A DNA stretch of 64,000 bases. It comes from Prevotella sp. Its GTDB lineage: Bacteria > Bacteroidota > Bacteroidia > Bacteroidales > Dysgonomonadaceae. A program made the position numbers and the translations under genes. The notes below the pieces were generated by a model. The model worked only from the letters and a program-made list of their open reading frames with translations, was not told where the DNA came from and did not search any database. Each line of letters opens with the position of its first letter. Positions within the stretch are counted from its first letter, which is position 1. Shown here piece by piece: positions 1-9,452 of this stretch. The stretch is taken from contig JAITVV010000080.1 of NCBI GenBank assembly GCA_031285625.1, positions 55,902-119,901 on the forward strand. Direction: 5' to 3'.

Positions 1-1
1 A

Positions 2-712
2 ATAACCTCTGAAAGGCTTTATGATTACGAATTAGGATATAAATATGCAAATTCCATTGTTGCTTTCAGTGCCAATTTTTATTATATGAACTATAAAGAT
101 CAACTGGTACAGACTGGAAAATTAAATGATACAGGTTATAAGTTGCAAGAGAATGTTCCCGATAGTTACCGTACAGGGATTGAATTGGCACTATCATATA
201 CTCCAACTTATTGGTTGCGTATGGATGGTAATCTCACTTTAAGCAGAAATAAGATAAAAAATTATACTGTTTTTTATGATTATTATGATAATCAGAGTGA
301 TTGGAACTATTTGGGACAAGTATCACAGACATATAAGTCTACCGATATTTCTTTCTCTCCTAAAGTGGTAGGGAGTTTTATGATTACATTCAAGCCATTC
401 GAAAAAGAAGATATCAGTTTTTCATTTATCAACAAATATGTTGGAAAGATGTATTATGATAATACTTCTAATTCTGAAAACCGGCTGTCAGATTACCTTG
501 TTACCGATTTTGTTGCATCTTATACTTTGGATGCTTCCAGAGTCGGTAAATTCGATTTTCAGTTCTATATAAACAATCTGGCTAGTATAAAGTATAATGC
601 TAATGCATGGGTTGATACATCCAAATTCGAAGATGGTACGCAGGCTGTTTATAAAGGAGTATTTCCTCAGGCAGGTGCAAATCTGATGGGAAGAATAAGA
701 TATAGATTCTAA
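2..712 (+). CDS. TonB-dependent receptor, C-terminal part (cut by window edge)
   Basis: The frame is open from base 2, so this is the C-terminal end of a longer gene. It shows the alternating aromatic/polar beta-strands of a 22-strand outer-membrane barrel, for example ERLYDYELGYKY near the left edge, and ends in GRIRYRF with the terminal Phe typical of barrel proteins. Such receptors import scarce solutes across the outer membrane using TonB energy. The substrate cannot be read from this fragment. The next gene is a PnuC-type transporter, which suggests a vitamin such as thiamine or nicotinamide riboside (inference). A hairpin with a T-run follows the stop. Confidence 0.85.
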   Translation: MTSERLYDYELGYKYANSIVAFSANFYYMNYKDQLVQTGKLNDTGYKLQENVPDSYRTGIELALSYTPTYWLRMDGNLTLSRNKIKNYTVFYDYYDNQSDWNYLGQVSQTYKSTDISFSPKVVGSFMITFKPFEKEDISFSFINKYVGKMYYDNTSNSENRLSDYLVTDFVASYTLDASRVGKFDFQFYINNLASIKYNANAWVDTSKFEDGTQAVYKGVFPQAGANLMGRIRYRF

Positions 713-732
713 TATCTTTTACTTACTTTTAC

Positions 733-757
733 GGAGTGCTGAAAAAGCACTCCTTTT
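733..757 (+). terminator. Intrinsic terminator after TonB receptor
   Basis: Perfect 8-bp stem GGAGTGCT/AGCACTCC with loop GAAAA, followed by TTTTATAT. It sits only a few bases before the PnuC start, so it may act as a partial terminator between the receptor and the transporter. Confidence 0.7.
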
Positions 758-764
758 ATATATT

Positions 765-1358
765 ATGGAAATTATAAATTTTATTGAGAATAATTGGATT
801 AGTATAGCCGGTGCTATCATCGGACTTGTATTTCTTTTTCTGGAGTATAAGGCTAATGTATGGATGTGGGCTGCCAGTATTGTTATGGCTGCATTTTACA
901 TCTATATCTTTTATACTACCAGATTGTATGCCAGTATGGCGATCTATATCTATTTCTTTTTAGCATCAGTTTATGGCTGGGTTGTTTGGGTATTTCGTAA
1001 CAGGGATAGAGAAACCGGGCGTGAAATTATTACACATGTCGGAAAACGCTATATCTTACCTATTATACTGGGAGTGTTTTTCATTTCCATATTGATTTAT
1101 CTGGTTTTGGTACAGTTTAGTAATAATCTGGCATTAATTACTATTGGCGATTCTCTAACCACTTCCCTTAATATTGTCGCTCTATGGATGATTTCCCGTA
1201 AATGGGCCGAGCAATGGTTGTTGGTTATTCCTGCAAATCTTATTTCAGCAATTCTTTTATTTGCCCGGCATGACGTCATGTCAGGTTGTCTCTTCATTAT
1301 ATTCTTTCTTGTATCCATTATGGGTTATTTTAAATGGAAAGGGTTGATTAATAGATAA
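765..1358 (+). CDS. pnuC: PnuC-family vitamin transporter (nicotinamide riboside or thiamine)
   Basis: A 197-residue inner-membrane protein with about seven hydrophobic segments and the PnuC pattern of aromatic-rich helices (AASIVMAAFYIYIFY, YGWVVWVFRNRDRE, WLLVIPANLISAILLFAR). PnuC proteins move nicotinamide riboside by facilitated diffusion. In Bacteroidota a related form (PnuT) sits between a TonB receptor and thiamine pyrophosphokinase and carries thiamine. Here the receptor precedes the gene but no kinase follows, so the substrate is open. It is separated from the receptor by a short terminator-like hairpin. The family call is firm; the substrate is inference. Confidence 0.85.
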   Translation: MEIINFIENNWISIAGAIIGLVFLFLEYKANVWMWAASIVMAAFYIYIFYTTRLYASMAIYIYFFLASVYGWVVWVFRNRDRETGREIITHVGKRYILPIILGVFFISILIYLVLVQFSNNLALITIGDSLTTSLNIVALWMISRKWAEQWLLVIPANLISAILLFARHDVMSGCLFIIFFLVSIMGYFKWKGLINR

Positions 1359-1416
1359 TAAGTGGTAGAATATGTTATAAAAAGGGAATATTAACAATGA
1401 GAAAAATTAAAAATAC

Positions 1417-1424
1417 TATCTTTG
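1417..1424 (+). promoter_or_regulatory. -7 promoter element before polysaccharide cluster
   Basis: TATCTTTG matches the Bacteroidota -7 consensus TAnnTTTG, 20 nt before the first glycosyltransferase start at 1445. No clear TTTG -33 box was found. It would drive the roughly 10-kb cluster that follows. Confidence 0.5.
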
Positions 1425-1444
1425 TATCTATTATAAAGTAAAGT

Positions 1445-2509
1445 ATGAAGATTTTTCAGGTTATAACAGTATCTGAATATGGTGGTGCTCAAACCATTGT
1501 TGCAGATCTGGTAAAAAACCTTAGTTCAGAGAATGAACTTTATATTCTTTATGGAGGTAACGGAGAGGCATGGAGTAATCTCGGAAACAATTTTACCCGG
1601 CTGAAATTGAATGATCATCGTAAATCGGTTTCAATTAAAGATATTGGCCTTCTTCTGAAGCTTTTTTATTATCGGTTTAAATACAGACCCGATGTAGTTC
1701 ATTTACACTCATCCAAAATGGGAGTATTAGGACGCTTGGCCTTTAACAAGAAAAAAATAGTCTACACAGTTCATGGATTTGATTCTATACGTACTGCTTT
1801 CCGTAAATTCTTAACAATTGAAAAGTTATTGAAAAACAGGGCCTTCCGTATCATAGGTGTTAGCCAGTATGATGTGAATATGATGAAGGAGGAAAACATT
1901 TATAAAAATGTAGATAGAATTTACAATGGAGTTTCAGATCATTATATTCAACGAAGTGATGTAAATCCTGATGTAATAAGCAAACTGGAGGATATCCGGC
2001 AAGATTTTCCTAAAATTATAATGTGTATATCCAGAATATCCAAACAGAAAAAGTTTGATCTGTTTCTGGATATTGCAAAGCAAATGCCTCAATATGCTTT
2101 TGTGTGGATAGGTAATAAAGAGAATATGGCCGGGCTTCCTGGCAATGTATTTTGTTTAGGAGAAATGCATTCAGCTTTTTCCTGTCTGAGATATGCCGAT
2201 GTTTTTATTCTTCCTTCCAATTATGAGGGGTTACCAATGTCTATACTTGAAGCTTTGGCATTTGGAGTTCCTGTAGTTGCCTCGGCTGTAGGTGGAATTA
2301 CAGAGGTGTTGGATGGGGAAAATGGGTTTGCAGTAGAAAATAGTATTACAAACTTTGAAGATAAAATAAATCACATTTTATCTAATGAAAATATACAAAA
2401 AGAGATGTCACATAATGCAAGACAATCATATCTTGCTAACTTTACAATCGAAAAAATGGTAGGCAGCTATAAAGCTGTTTTTGACACAATCGTAGCAAAT
2501 AAAAAATGA
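1445..2509 (+). CDS. Glycosyltransferase, GT4-type (GT-B fold)
   Basis: A 354-residue GT-B enzyme. The N-terminal domain starts FQVITVSEYGGAQTIVADL and the C-terminal domain carries the GT4 motif SNYEGLPMSILEALAFG (about residues 258-274) with the E-x7-E pair that binds the nucleotide-sugar donor. It transfers a sugar to a lipid-linked glycan at the cytoplasmic face of the inner membrane. It is the first gene of the polysaccharide cluster; the next gene's start overlaps its stop by 4 nt (ATGA). Donor and linkage cannot be predicted. Confidence 0.9.
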   Translation: MKIFQVITVSEYGGAQTIVADLVKNLSSENELYILYGGNGEAWSNLGNNFTRLKLNDHRKSVSIKDIGLLLKLFYYRFKYRPDVVHLHSSKMGVLGRLAFNKKKIVYTVHGFDSIRTAFRKFLTIEKLLKNRAFRIIGVSQYDVNMMKEENIYKNVDRIYNGVSDHYIQRSDVNPDVISKLEDIRQDFPKIIMCISRISKQKKFDLFLDIAKQMPQYAFVWIGNKENMAGLPGNVFCLGEMHSAFSCLRYADVFILPSNYEGLPMSILEALAFGVPVVASAVGGITEVLDGENGFAVENSITNFEDKINHILSNENIQKEMSHNARQSYLANFTIEKMVGSYKAVFDTIVANKK

Positions 2510-3570
2510 ATCAACCTTTGGTTTCGGTGTTAATACCTTGCTATAATGTAGAGGCGTATGTAGAAGAATCGGTATTGTCGATTCTCAATCAAACATATCC
2601 TAATCTGGAGATTATAGCTATTAATGATTGTTCTACTGACAGAACAGGCGAGTTGTTGCAAAAACTGGCTAATCAGGATTCACGCATGAAGGTTTTTACG
2701 AATGAGGAAAACCTGAAGCTTATAAAAACACTGAATAAGGGTATCGGTCTCTGTAACGGAGAATACATTGCCCGTATGGATGCTGATGATATAGCCCTAC
2801 CGGCGCGTATAGAAAAAGAAGTTAATTTTCTAGAACAGAATAGAGACCATGATATCGTCAGTACACAGTTTTTAGCCTTTCGTTCGGAAAATCCTAAAAG
2901 AAAAGATCTAAATCATAGCCCCTTACATGATTGTGAACTCAGGGCTTATATGTTGTTTCGCTCAGGAATATGTCATCCTGCTGTAATGATCAGAAGAAGG
3001 GTTTTCTCTGAACTTGGATTGAAGTTTGAAGCAGAATACTTACATGTTGAAGATTATGCATTATGGTCGGAAGCCTTATATAAAACGAAATTGGCTAATT
3101 TAGGTGAGGCATTGTTATTATATAGAGTTCATAAGCACCAGATATCTTCTATACACGAAGACCTTCAGATAGAAAATAAGAAGAGAGTCTTTAAGATTCA
3201 CTGTAATCATTTAGGCTTGCCTACAGATGAAGAATATATTAATATCTATGCATCTGTAGCTGAATGTGTGCCTTTACATTCTTCGTTTGAATACTTAGAT
3301 AGATGTGAAGCTTTTATACTCTCATTAGTACAACTGAATGAAGATAAACCATTCTGTGATGACCTTTTTTTGAAAAAAATGTTGTCAATAACATGGTTGC
3401 GTCTATGTGCCAATTCTCGTCTAGGGTTGAAGGTTGTGAAAAAATTGAAAGCCTCTTCCTTGTATAGCAAAGCTGATTATTCTTTAAGAGATTTGGCTGT
3501 TTTTTATACAAAATGTACTTTTAGACTTAGGTATAAGAAGTCCTTTATTTATAAACTTGTATTCAGATAA
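2506..3570 (+). CDS. Glycosyltransferase family 2 (GT-A)
   Basis: A 354-residue GT-A enzyme. Residues 6-47 form the Rossmann-like donor site (VSVLIPCYNVEAYVEESV, then INDCSTDRT) and RMDADDIA near residue 90 carries the metal-binding DxD motif. The C-terminal 130 residues are less conserved and basic. It is coupled to the previous gene by a 4-nt overlap and to the next by a 2-nt gap, so all three are probably cotranslated. The role is addition of one sugar to the repeat unit; specificity is unknown. Confidence 0.9.
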   Translation: MNQPLVSVLIPCYNVEAYVEESVLSILNQTYPNLEIIAINDCSTDRTGELLQKLANQDSRMKVFTNEENLKLIKTLNKGIGLCNGEYIARMDADDIALPARIEKEVNFLEQNRDHDIVSTQFLAFRSENPKRKDLNHSPLHDCELRAYMLFRSGICHPAVMIRRRVFSELGLKFEAEYLHVEDYALWSEALYKTKLANLGEALLLYRVHKHQISSIHEDLQIENKKRVFKIHCNHLGLPTDEEYINIYASVAECVPLHSSFEYLDRCEAFILSLVQLNEDKPFCDDLFLKKMLSITWLRLCANSRLGLKVVKKLKASSLYSKADYSLRDLAVFYTKCTFRLRYKKSFIYKLVFR

Positions 3571-3572
3571 GT

Positions 3573-4868
3573 ATGCCAAAGTTGAAACATATTATTCCCA
3601 TGTTACTGCCATTAATAGTCATGTTCTATTATATTTATCCGCAGGCATTAGACATAAGAGGATCGTCTTTTATCTCTTTATCCGGGGTAGTTGGGCTTGG
3701 GGTATATGCATATCATCGTTTCCCGTTCAAAGAAGTGGTTTTCTTGTTATGCGGTTTTTTTGTGTTGTTCTTTACATTTTATTCTTCAACATGGATTAAT
3801 GGGGCTTACGATGATTATAGTATGAGCTATGCAAAGAGTCAGATTGCATGCTTATTTTCAGCATACCTGGTTATTTTCTTAATTTTTAAAACACATGTAA
3901 GACCCTCACTAAATACTGTTTTATTATACATCATTGCAGCTATAGCTTTACAATCTTTTCTGGCTTTTCTAATGTATATCAGTGAACCTATTGAAACTTT
4001 CCTTTTCTCACTTCAGATGCAGGTTGATTATACAGAAGAGATTAGAGAAGAGGCTGGACGGCAACGCTTGATGGGATATGGAATTGGGTTCTTTGGAGCA
4101 GGTGCGATTAGTGGGATAGCACTTATTTTGTTATCCTATCTGTTCATGAGGATGAAATTGAAAACTACAGAATTTGTGCTGCTGGCTGGACTGTATGTTC
4201 TTATTTTCTATATTGGCTTATTTATGGCGCGTACAACAATTGTGGGTATGGCCGTAGGATTTGGCGTGATAGCAGTTTTATACATTTGGGATAACCGAGC
4301 TGTAAAGAAGCAGGCTAAGACATTTGTTATTGCTTCTATTTTTTTGATGGCAGCCGGTTATGTTTTTGCAATGTTTTATTTCTCTAGTTTTTCTGACTGG
4401 GCATTTGAGTTGTTTACAAATCTGTTCGTTCATGGTAGGTTAGAAACAAAGTCATCCAGCGGATTAGCCGAAATGTTTATAATTCCTGAAGAAACATGGA
4501 CTCTTATTTTTGGTACCGGATCGTCGGCGTTTTTTGGTAGTGATGTAGGATATACACGTATTCTTTTCTATGTAGGTATAATTGGAGGATTAGCCTTCTT
4601 CTTATATCCATTGTTTATAATAAAATTGAGCATGACTAAAGACTGGGGAGTTAATATTGTAGCTTTCTCAATATATGTATATTCACTAGCCCTTAATATT
4701 AAGGGGTTGATCGAATTGAATCTTATATTATACCTTATTTTCTTTTATTTCATGTTCTATAGGTATTATATTTATTACCCTAAGCAGTACAGAATGGCAT
4801 TGAAAAGGAAAAAAATGAGAGAGGCGTATAAAAAATCTCCAACAGAAGTAATAGATATTACAAAATGA
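3573..4868 (+). CDS. Wzy-like O-antigen polymerase/ligase membrane protein
   Basis: A 431-residue protein with about ten to twelve hydrophobic helices and one large soluble loop in the second half (about residues 275-320, around FVHGRLETKSSSGLAEMF). The pattern of many helices with a late periplasmic loop is that of Wzy/WaaL-type polymerases and ligases. There is no firm catalytic motif, so the call rests on topology and context among glycosyltransferases and sugar-nucleotide enzymes. It overlaps the next gene by 4 nt. Confidence 0.65.
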   Translation: MPKLKHIIPMLLPLIVMFYYIYPQALDIRGSSFISLSGVVGLGVYAYHRFPFKEVVFLLCGFFVLFFTFYSSTWINGAYDDYSMSYAKSQIACLFSAYLVIFLIFKTHVRPSLNTVLLYIIAAIALQSFLAFLMYISEPIETFLFSLQMQVDYTEEIREEAGRQRLMGYGIGFFGAGAISGIALILLSYLFMRMKLKTTEFVLLAGLYVLIFYIGLFMARTTIVGMAVGFGVIAVLYIWDNRAVKKQAKTFVIASIFLMAAGYVFAMFYFSSFSDWAFELFTNLFVHGRLETKSSSGLAEMFIIPEETWTLIFGTGSSAFFGSDVGYTRILFYVGIIGGLAFFLYPLFIIKLSMTKDWGVNIVAFSIYVYSLALNIKGLIELNLILYLIFFYFMFYRYYIYYPKQYRMALKRKKMREAYKKSPTEVIDITK

Positions 4869-5572
4869 AAGAGTGTATTATATTGGCGGGAGGCTTAGGT
4901 ACGCGGCTCCAATCTGTAGTGAGTAATGTTCCTAAATGTATGGCTGAAGTGGCTGGTAAGCCATTTCTGAGCTATCTGTTTGATTATTTACAAAAAAATG
5001 ATTTTGATCACGTAATTTTAGCGTTGGGTTACAAATCTGAAATAGTTCTCCAATGGCTTGAAGGCGTAATTTATCCATTCTCTGTATCATATGTTATCGA
5101 AGAAGATCCTCTTGGTACGGGAGGGGCTATAAAGCTTGCTTTTGGAAAAGTCCAGGGAGATAAATCCTTTGTTTTTAATGGAGATACTTTTTTTGAAATA
5201 GATACTGATAATCTTTTAGAGTTTCATAAAAAGAAGAATGCTGTTATTTCATTAGCTCTCAAACCAATGCTTGACTTCGATCGTTATGGTTCGGTTGACT
5301 TGGATGAGGAACAGCGTATTATACGTTTCAATGAAAAACAGCATTGTAAAAAAGGCTTGATAAATGGAGGTGTGTATATAATTAACAAGGAGTTGTTTAC
5401 ACGTTTGGATTTACCTGAAAAATTTTCATTCGAAAAAGATATTCTTGAAGCACATTTGCTCGATATTTTGGTATATGGTTGTCAGCAAGACAGGTATTTT
5501 ATCGATATAGGTATTCCATCTGATTTCGAAAAAGCTAATCAGGAATTTAAGAATAGATATTTTGATGATTGA
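4865..5572 (+). CDS. hddC: D-glycero-alpha-D-manno-heptose 1-phosphate guanylyltransferase-like
   Basis: A 235-residue nucleotidyltransferase. The N-terminal signature ILAGGLGTRL with downstream PKCMAEVAGKPFL is the nucleotide and sugar-phosphate site, and FNGDTFFEID holds the metal-binding Asp. Length and the neighbours GmhB and HddA point to HddC, which makes GDP-D-glycero-alpha-D-manno-heptose from heptose 1-phosphate and GTP. Sequence alone would also allow another sugar-1-phosphate nucleotidyltransferase; the context decides. It overlaps gmhB by 8 nt. Confidence 0.8.
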   Translation: MKECIILAGGLGTRLQSVVSNVPKCMAEVAGKPFLSYLFDYLQKNDFDHVILALGYKSEIVLQWLEGVIYPFSVSYVIEEDPLGTGGAIKLAFGKVQGDKSFVFNGDTFFEIDTDNLLEFHKKKNAVISLALKPMLDFDRYGSVDLDEEQRIIRFNEKQHCKKGLINGGVYIINKELFTRLDLPEKFSFEKDILEAHLLDILVYGCQQDRYFIDIGIPSDFEKANQEFKNRYFDD

Positions 5573-6107
5573 CTTTAGTAAATATAAATATTTATTCCTT
5601 GACAGAGACGGAGTGGTCAATGTAGAGAGACCTGATGATTATGTAAAATGCATTTCGGAGTTTGTATTTATAGATGGTTCTCTACAAGCCATTGCAAAAT
5701 TAACGAAGAAGTTTGATTATATTTTTATTATTACAAATCAACGGGGAGTTGGACGTAATATAATGACTCTGCTAGACTTGCAACGAGTACATGCATTTAT
5801 GTTGTCGGAAATAGAAAAGGCCGGAGGAAGAATAGCACAAATATACTTCTGTACAGATATAGACTCTACTTCTATAAACAGGAAACCTAACATTGGGATG
5901 GCTTTTCAGGCGCAACGTGATTTCCCGGATGTAAATTTCTTAGAATCAATAATGGTTGGAAATAGTAAATCGGACATTGAGTTTGGTAACAAGCTGGGTA
6001 TGTATACGGTTTTGGTTGGGGACAAATATAATGCAGACCATAAAATATACGGAGATATAGATGCATATTGCGAAAATCTGTATAAGTTTGCAGAGAGTTT
6101 AAATTGA
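5565..6107 (+). CDS. gmhB: D-glycero-D-manno-heptose 1,7-bisphosphate 7-phosphatase-like (HAD-IIIA)
   Basis: A 180-residue HAD phosphatase. FLDRDGVVN carries the nucleophile and general-acid Asp pair (D13, D15), TNQRGVG is motif II, RKPNIGM supplies the motif III Lys, and GNSKSDIEFG holds the motif IV Asp. It removes the 7-phosphate from heptose bisphosphate between HddA and HddC. The start is ATG 5565 rather than a TTG one codon earlier. The Cys/His zinc loop of classical GmhB seems absent; only one Cys is seen in YFCTDIDS before the Lys motif. The family is firm; the exact substrate is from context. Confidence 0.8.
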   Translation: MIDFSKYKYLFLDRDGVVNVERPDDYVKCISEFVFIDGSLQAIAKLTKKFDYIFIITNQRGVGRNIMTLLDLQRVHAFMLSEIEKAGGRIAQIYFCTDIDSTSINRKPNIGMAFQAQRDFPDVNFLESIMVGNSKSDIEFGNKLGMYTVLVGDKYNADHKIYGDIDAYCENLYKFAESLN

Positions 6108-6120
6108 TAAATACAAAATC

Positions 6121-7149
6121 ATGATTATAAGAAGTAAGGCACCTTTCAGATTAGGTTTAGCTGGTGGTGGAACAGATGTTTCACCTTATTCAGATTTGTA
6201 TGGAGGATGTATTCTGAATGCAACAATCAATTTATATGCATACGCCAATATCGAACCCCGTAACGATAACAAAATAGTATTCCGTATACCTCAGACTGAG
6301 GAAGAATATATCTTCGATGCCGCACTAGAGCTACCTATATTACATGATAAGGCCGACCTGATGAAAGGTATTTATAACAGGGTTATAAAGGATTTCATTA
6401 AGAAACCTCTGTCTTTTACCCTGACTTGTGCATTAGAAGTGCCATTTGGTTCGGGGTTGGGTACTTCATCTACTCTGGCCACTGCAATACTGGGAGCATA
6501 TACCGAATGGTTGTCGTTGCCTTTGGGTGATTATGATCTTGCTTATCTTGCATACCTTATTGAAAGAATAGATCTTGAACAGGCCGGAGGAAAACAGGAT
6601 CAATATGCTGCAGCATTCGGCGGATTTAATTTTATGGAGTTTTATGCTGAGGATAAGGTTATTGTTAATCCGTTGCGTATTCGTAATGAGATTATAAATG
6701 AACTATCAAATAACTTGCTGTTATATTATACAAACTCGAGCCGTAATTCCGGCGATATTATCGAAAAACAGCAGAAAAATGTAAAAGAACATAAGGATAA
6801 ATCTGTGGAAGCAATGCATCAGATAAAAAAACAGGCTTATGAAATAAAAGAGGCTATTCTGAAAAATAATCTGGATGAAATAGGTAATATATTACACCGC
6901 GGATGGACTTATAAGAGAGATATGGCTGATGGTATATCCACTCCGTTATTTGAAGAATTATATAATACAGCGATAGATGCCGGATCTACGGGTGGTAAAA
7001 TATCCGGAGCGGGAGGTGGAGGATATGTGTTTTTCTATTGCCCTGATAATACTCGTTTTGCTGTAGCTAAAGCTTTGGAAGGCCTCGGCGGATGGGTGCA
7101 ACCTTATACTTTTACAAAAAAAGGTTTGGAAACTTGGCATACTAAATAA
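6121..7149 (+). CDS. hddA: D-glycero-alpha-D-manno-heptose 7-phosphate kinase (GHMP)
   Basis: A 342-residue GHMP kinase. The opening IIRSKAPFRLGLAGGGTD is typical of HddA and fucokinase-type kinases, EVPFGSGLGTSSTLA (about residues 104-118) is the ATP-binding motif, and GKISGAGGGGYVFFY near the end is GHMP motif 3. It phosphorylates heptose 7-phosphate at C1. With GmhB and HddC it covers three of the four steps to GDP-heptose. The isomerase GmhA, which supplies the substrate from sedoheptulose 7-phosphate, is not in the window. Confidence 0.85.
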   Translation: MIIRSKAPFRLGLAGGGTDVSPYSDLYGGCILNATINLYAYANIEPRNDNKIVFRIPQTEEEYIFDAALELPILHDKADLMKGIYNRVIKDFIKKPLSFTLTCALEVPFGSGLGTSSTLATAILGAYTEWLSLPLGDYDLAYLAYLIERIDLEQAGGKQDQYAAAFGGFNFMEFYAEDKVIVNPLRIRNEIINELSNNLLLYYTNSSRNSGDIIEKQQKNVKEHKDKSVEAMHQIKKQAYEIKEAILKNNLDEIGNILHRGWTYKRDMADGISTPLFEELYNTAIDAGSTGGKISGAGGGGYVFFYCPDNTRFAVAKALEGLGGWVQPYTFTKKGLETWHTK

Positions 7150-7155
7150 AGCTGA

Positions 7156-7989
7156 ATGAAAATAGCAGTTCTTATACGTGTATATGACCGGATTGAAGAT
7201 TTGAAATATAACCTTCAGATCATATCAGATACATGGAAGGAAAATGATTATTATATTATTGTTGTAAGCAATGGAAGGAGCAACGGCTTCGAGGTCTTAC
7301 CGGAATCATTACCTTTTATCGATAAGTTTATCGTCTTGGAGCAGAATGCAGGACATCGTAAAGGTAACTCCCAGTTGCTGATGGAAGGTATTAAGGCTAT
7401 TCCTGCTGATTGTGCTTTTACACTGATACTCGAAGCTGATACTTGGATGTATGGTGATACCATTATATCTAAGTATACAAGCCTCCTGAAGAACTCCAAA
7501 GCTGTATGGGCCAGTGCAGACTGGTACGATAAATATTACGCATTAGCAACAGATTTTGCAATCGTAAAAACAGATTATATCAGACTAAATCCGGGTATAT
7601 TCGATTTTGAACTTTTCCCTGAATGCCATATAACTAATTTTTTAAGAGATACTAATGCGGATTTTATATGGATAACGGAGAATATGCCGGTGCATGTACC
7701 TAGTTATGTAAATTATAAATATCCATATGTACCGAATATAAAAGAAGGCCGTTTTTATGTTTTTCCAAAATCGAAAACGGTTACACATCATATCGAATTT
7801 CTAAAAGGAGGTATGTATCAAAAGAAGGGTTATTTCAATATAATAGCCAATTGTGATTATTTCTCTAATATCAAGACTGGTAATAAAGGATGGAACCGGT
7901 TTAAGATGAGGTTTTGGACTGGATTGACGAAGCTTTTTATTAAGAGGAGCTGGTATAGTAAGAAGACATATAAAGATATTGAAGAATAG
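7156..7989 (+). CDS. Putative GT-A glycosyltransferase in polysaccharide cluster
   Basis: A 277-residue soluble protein. It opens like a GT-A fold (MKIAVLIRVYDRIEDLKYN), has an NAGHRKGN segment, and LILEADTWMYG near residue 98 could be the DxD-like metal site. The C-terminus is basic and aromatic, consistent with membrane association. It lies 6 nt after hddA and 8 nt before the MBOAT gene. It may transfer the heptose made by the preceding enzymes (inference). It is not a canonical GT2, so confidence is moderate. Confidence 0.55.
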   Translation: MKIAVLIRVYDRIEDLKYNLQIISDTWKENDYYIIVVSNGRSNGFEVLPESLPFIDKFIVLEQNAGHRKGNSQLLMEGIKAIPADCAFTLILEADTWMYGDTIISKYTSLLKNSKAVWASADWYDKYYALATDFAIVKTDYIRLNPGIFDFELFPECHITNFLRDTNADFIWITENMPVHVPSYVNYKYPYVPNIKEGRFYVFPKSKTVTHHIEFLKGGMYQKKGYFNIIANCDYFSNIKTGNKGWNRFKMRFWTGLTKLFIKRSWYSKKTYKDIEE

Positions 7990-7997
7990 TTTGAATT

Positions 7998-9449
7998 ATG
8001 ATATTCTCATCATATAGTTTTATTTTTATCTATTTACCTATTGTGCTTTTGTTATACTTTGGTATGGCAAGGTATGTAAGCCGGAGATTTCAGCAGATTT
8101 TTCTTATTCTGGCATCTTTGGTATTTTACGGAGCACTATTTTTTCAGGGTTTTAATCATTTATGGTATATCTGGCTTATTCTTTCTTCTGTTATAGTAAA
8201 TTATACTATAGCCAGTGGAGTTGAGAATATAAAGAAACCTCTTACCCGGCGGGTTACTTTTACTATAGGAGTCCTGTTTAATGTCTGTTTATTAGGATAT
8301 TATAAATATTATAATTTTTTTCTGGAGAATGTAAACTATACTTTTGGTACAGAGTATATTATAAAAGAAATTGCATTACCTATCGGGATCAGTTTCTTTA
8401 CATTCCAGCAAATAGCTTTTTTAATCGGAGTTTGGAAGAGAGAAGAACGTGTCCCTAACTTCTGGGATTATACTCTCTTTATTGTATTTTTCCCCCAATT
8501 GGTAGCTGGTCCTATAGTTTTCTTAAAGGATGTGTTGCATCAATACCAGGATAGCCAGAATCGCTTCTTTAATAGTGAGAATTTCTCAGCCGGACTCTTC
8601 ATTTTTGCAATTGGACTTTTTAAAAAAGCCGTTATTGCAGATACAATAGATAGTTTCGTCTTCTATTCTTATCTAACGCCAGAAAAACTTTCATTCGGAA
8701 CTTCCTGGCTCGCTTCTTTATCCTATTCGTTTCAGATATATTTCGATTTTAGCGGATATTCCGATATGGCTATCGGCTTGGCTAAGATGATGAATATAAA
8801 TCTTCCTGTCAATTTTTATTCACCGTATAAATCAGTAAGTATTACTGAGTTTTGGAAACGGTGGCATATTACATTAGGGAGGTCTTTAGCTGTACTTATT
8901 TATTTCCCTTTAGGAGGAAATAGAAAAGGAGCAGTACGTACATGTCTTAATCTTTTTGCTGTGTTTTTTGTTAGTGGTGTATGGCATGGGGCAGCATGGA
9001 CATTTATTGTATGGGGAGTAGCTCATGGAGTTGTGCGCGTTTTTGAAAAACTATTTATTAAGCAGTTAGAAAAAATACCAGATTTGATAAGGATTTTCTT
9101 TACATTTATGTTTGTCAATGCGGCGTGGGTCTTATTCAGGTCTCCAACCTTTGATACCGCATTGATTATGTTAAAGAAAATGTTCATGCCGGATAGTTTC
9201 AGTTTTGCCGGCATATCCGATATGGCATATAATACAAGTATAACATATCCTGAAAACATAGCAGTGGTGTATGTTCTGGCTATCCTTGCTATAGTGGCGG
9301 CATTGATATTTTTATATCCAAAGAATAGTATTGATAAATATAATGAGTTTAAACCTACAGTAAAAAATGCTTTCGTTATAGCTGTGTTGTTCTCTGTATC
9401 TGTTGTCCATTTTTCTAGGGTAGGAGCTTTTATATATTTCAATTTTTAG
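7998..9449 (+). CDS. MBOAT-family O-acyltransferase (AlgI-like)
   Basis: A 483-residue polytopic inner-membrane protein. SITEFWKRWHITLGR and VSGVWHGAAWTFIVWG (near residues 278-292 and 325-340) are the MBOAT signatures, the second carrying the catalytic His. AlgI/DltB-type MBOATs pass acetyl groups across the membrane to a periplasmic partner that acylates the glycan. The partner is probably the next gene, 3 nt downstream. This suggests the cluster's glycan is O-acetylated. Confidence 0.9.
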   Translation: MIFSSYSFIFIYLPIVLLLYFGMARYVSRRFQQIFLILASLVFYGALFFQGFNHLWYIWLILSSVIVNYTIASGVENIKKPLTRRVTFTIGVLFNVCLLGYYKYYNFFLENVNYTFGTEYIIKEIALPIGISFFTFQQIAFLIGVWKREERVPNFWDYTLFIVFFPQLVAGPIVFLKDVLHQYQDSQNRFFNSENFSAGLFIFAIGLFKKAVIADTIDSFVFYSYLTPEKLSFGTSWLASLSYSFQIYFDFSGYSDMAIGLAKMMNINLPVNFYSPYKSVSITEFWKRWHITLGRSLAVLIYFPLGGNRKGAVRTCLNLFAVFFVSGVWHGAAWTFIVWGVAHGVVRVFEKLFIKQLEKIPDLIRIFFTFMFVNAAWVLFRSPTFDTALIMLKKMFMPDSFSFAGISDMAYNTSITYPENIAVVYVLAILAIVAALIFLYPKNSIDKYNEFKPTVKNAFVIAVLFSVSVVHFSRVGAFIYFNF

Positions 9450-9452
9450 ATT

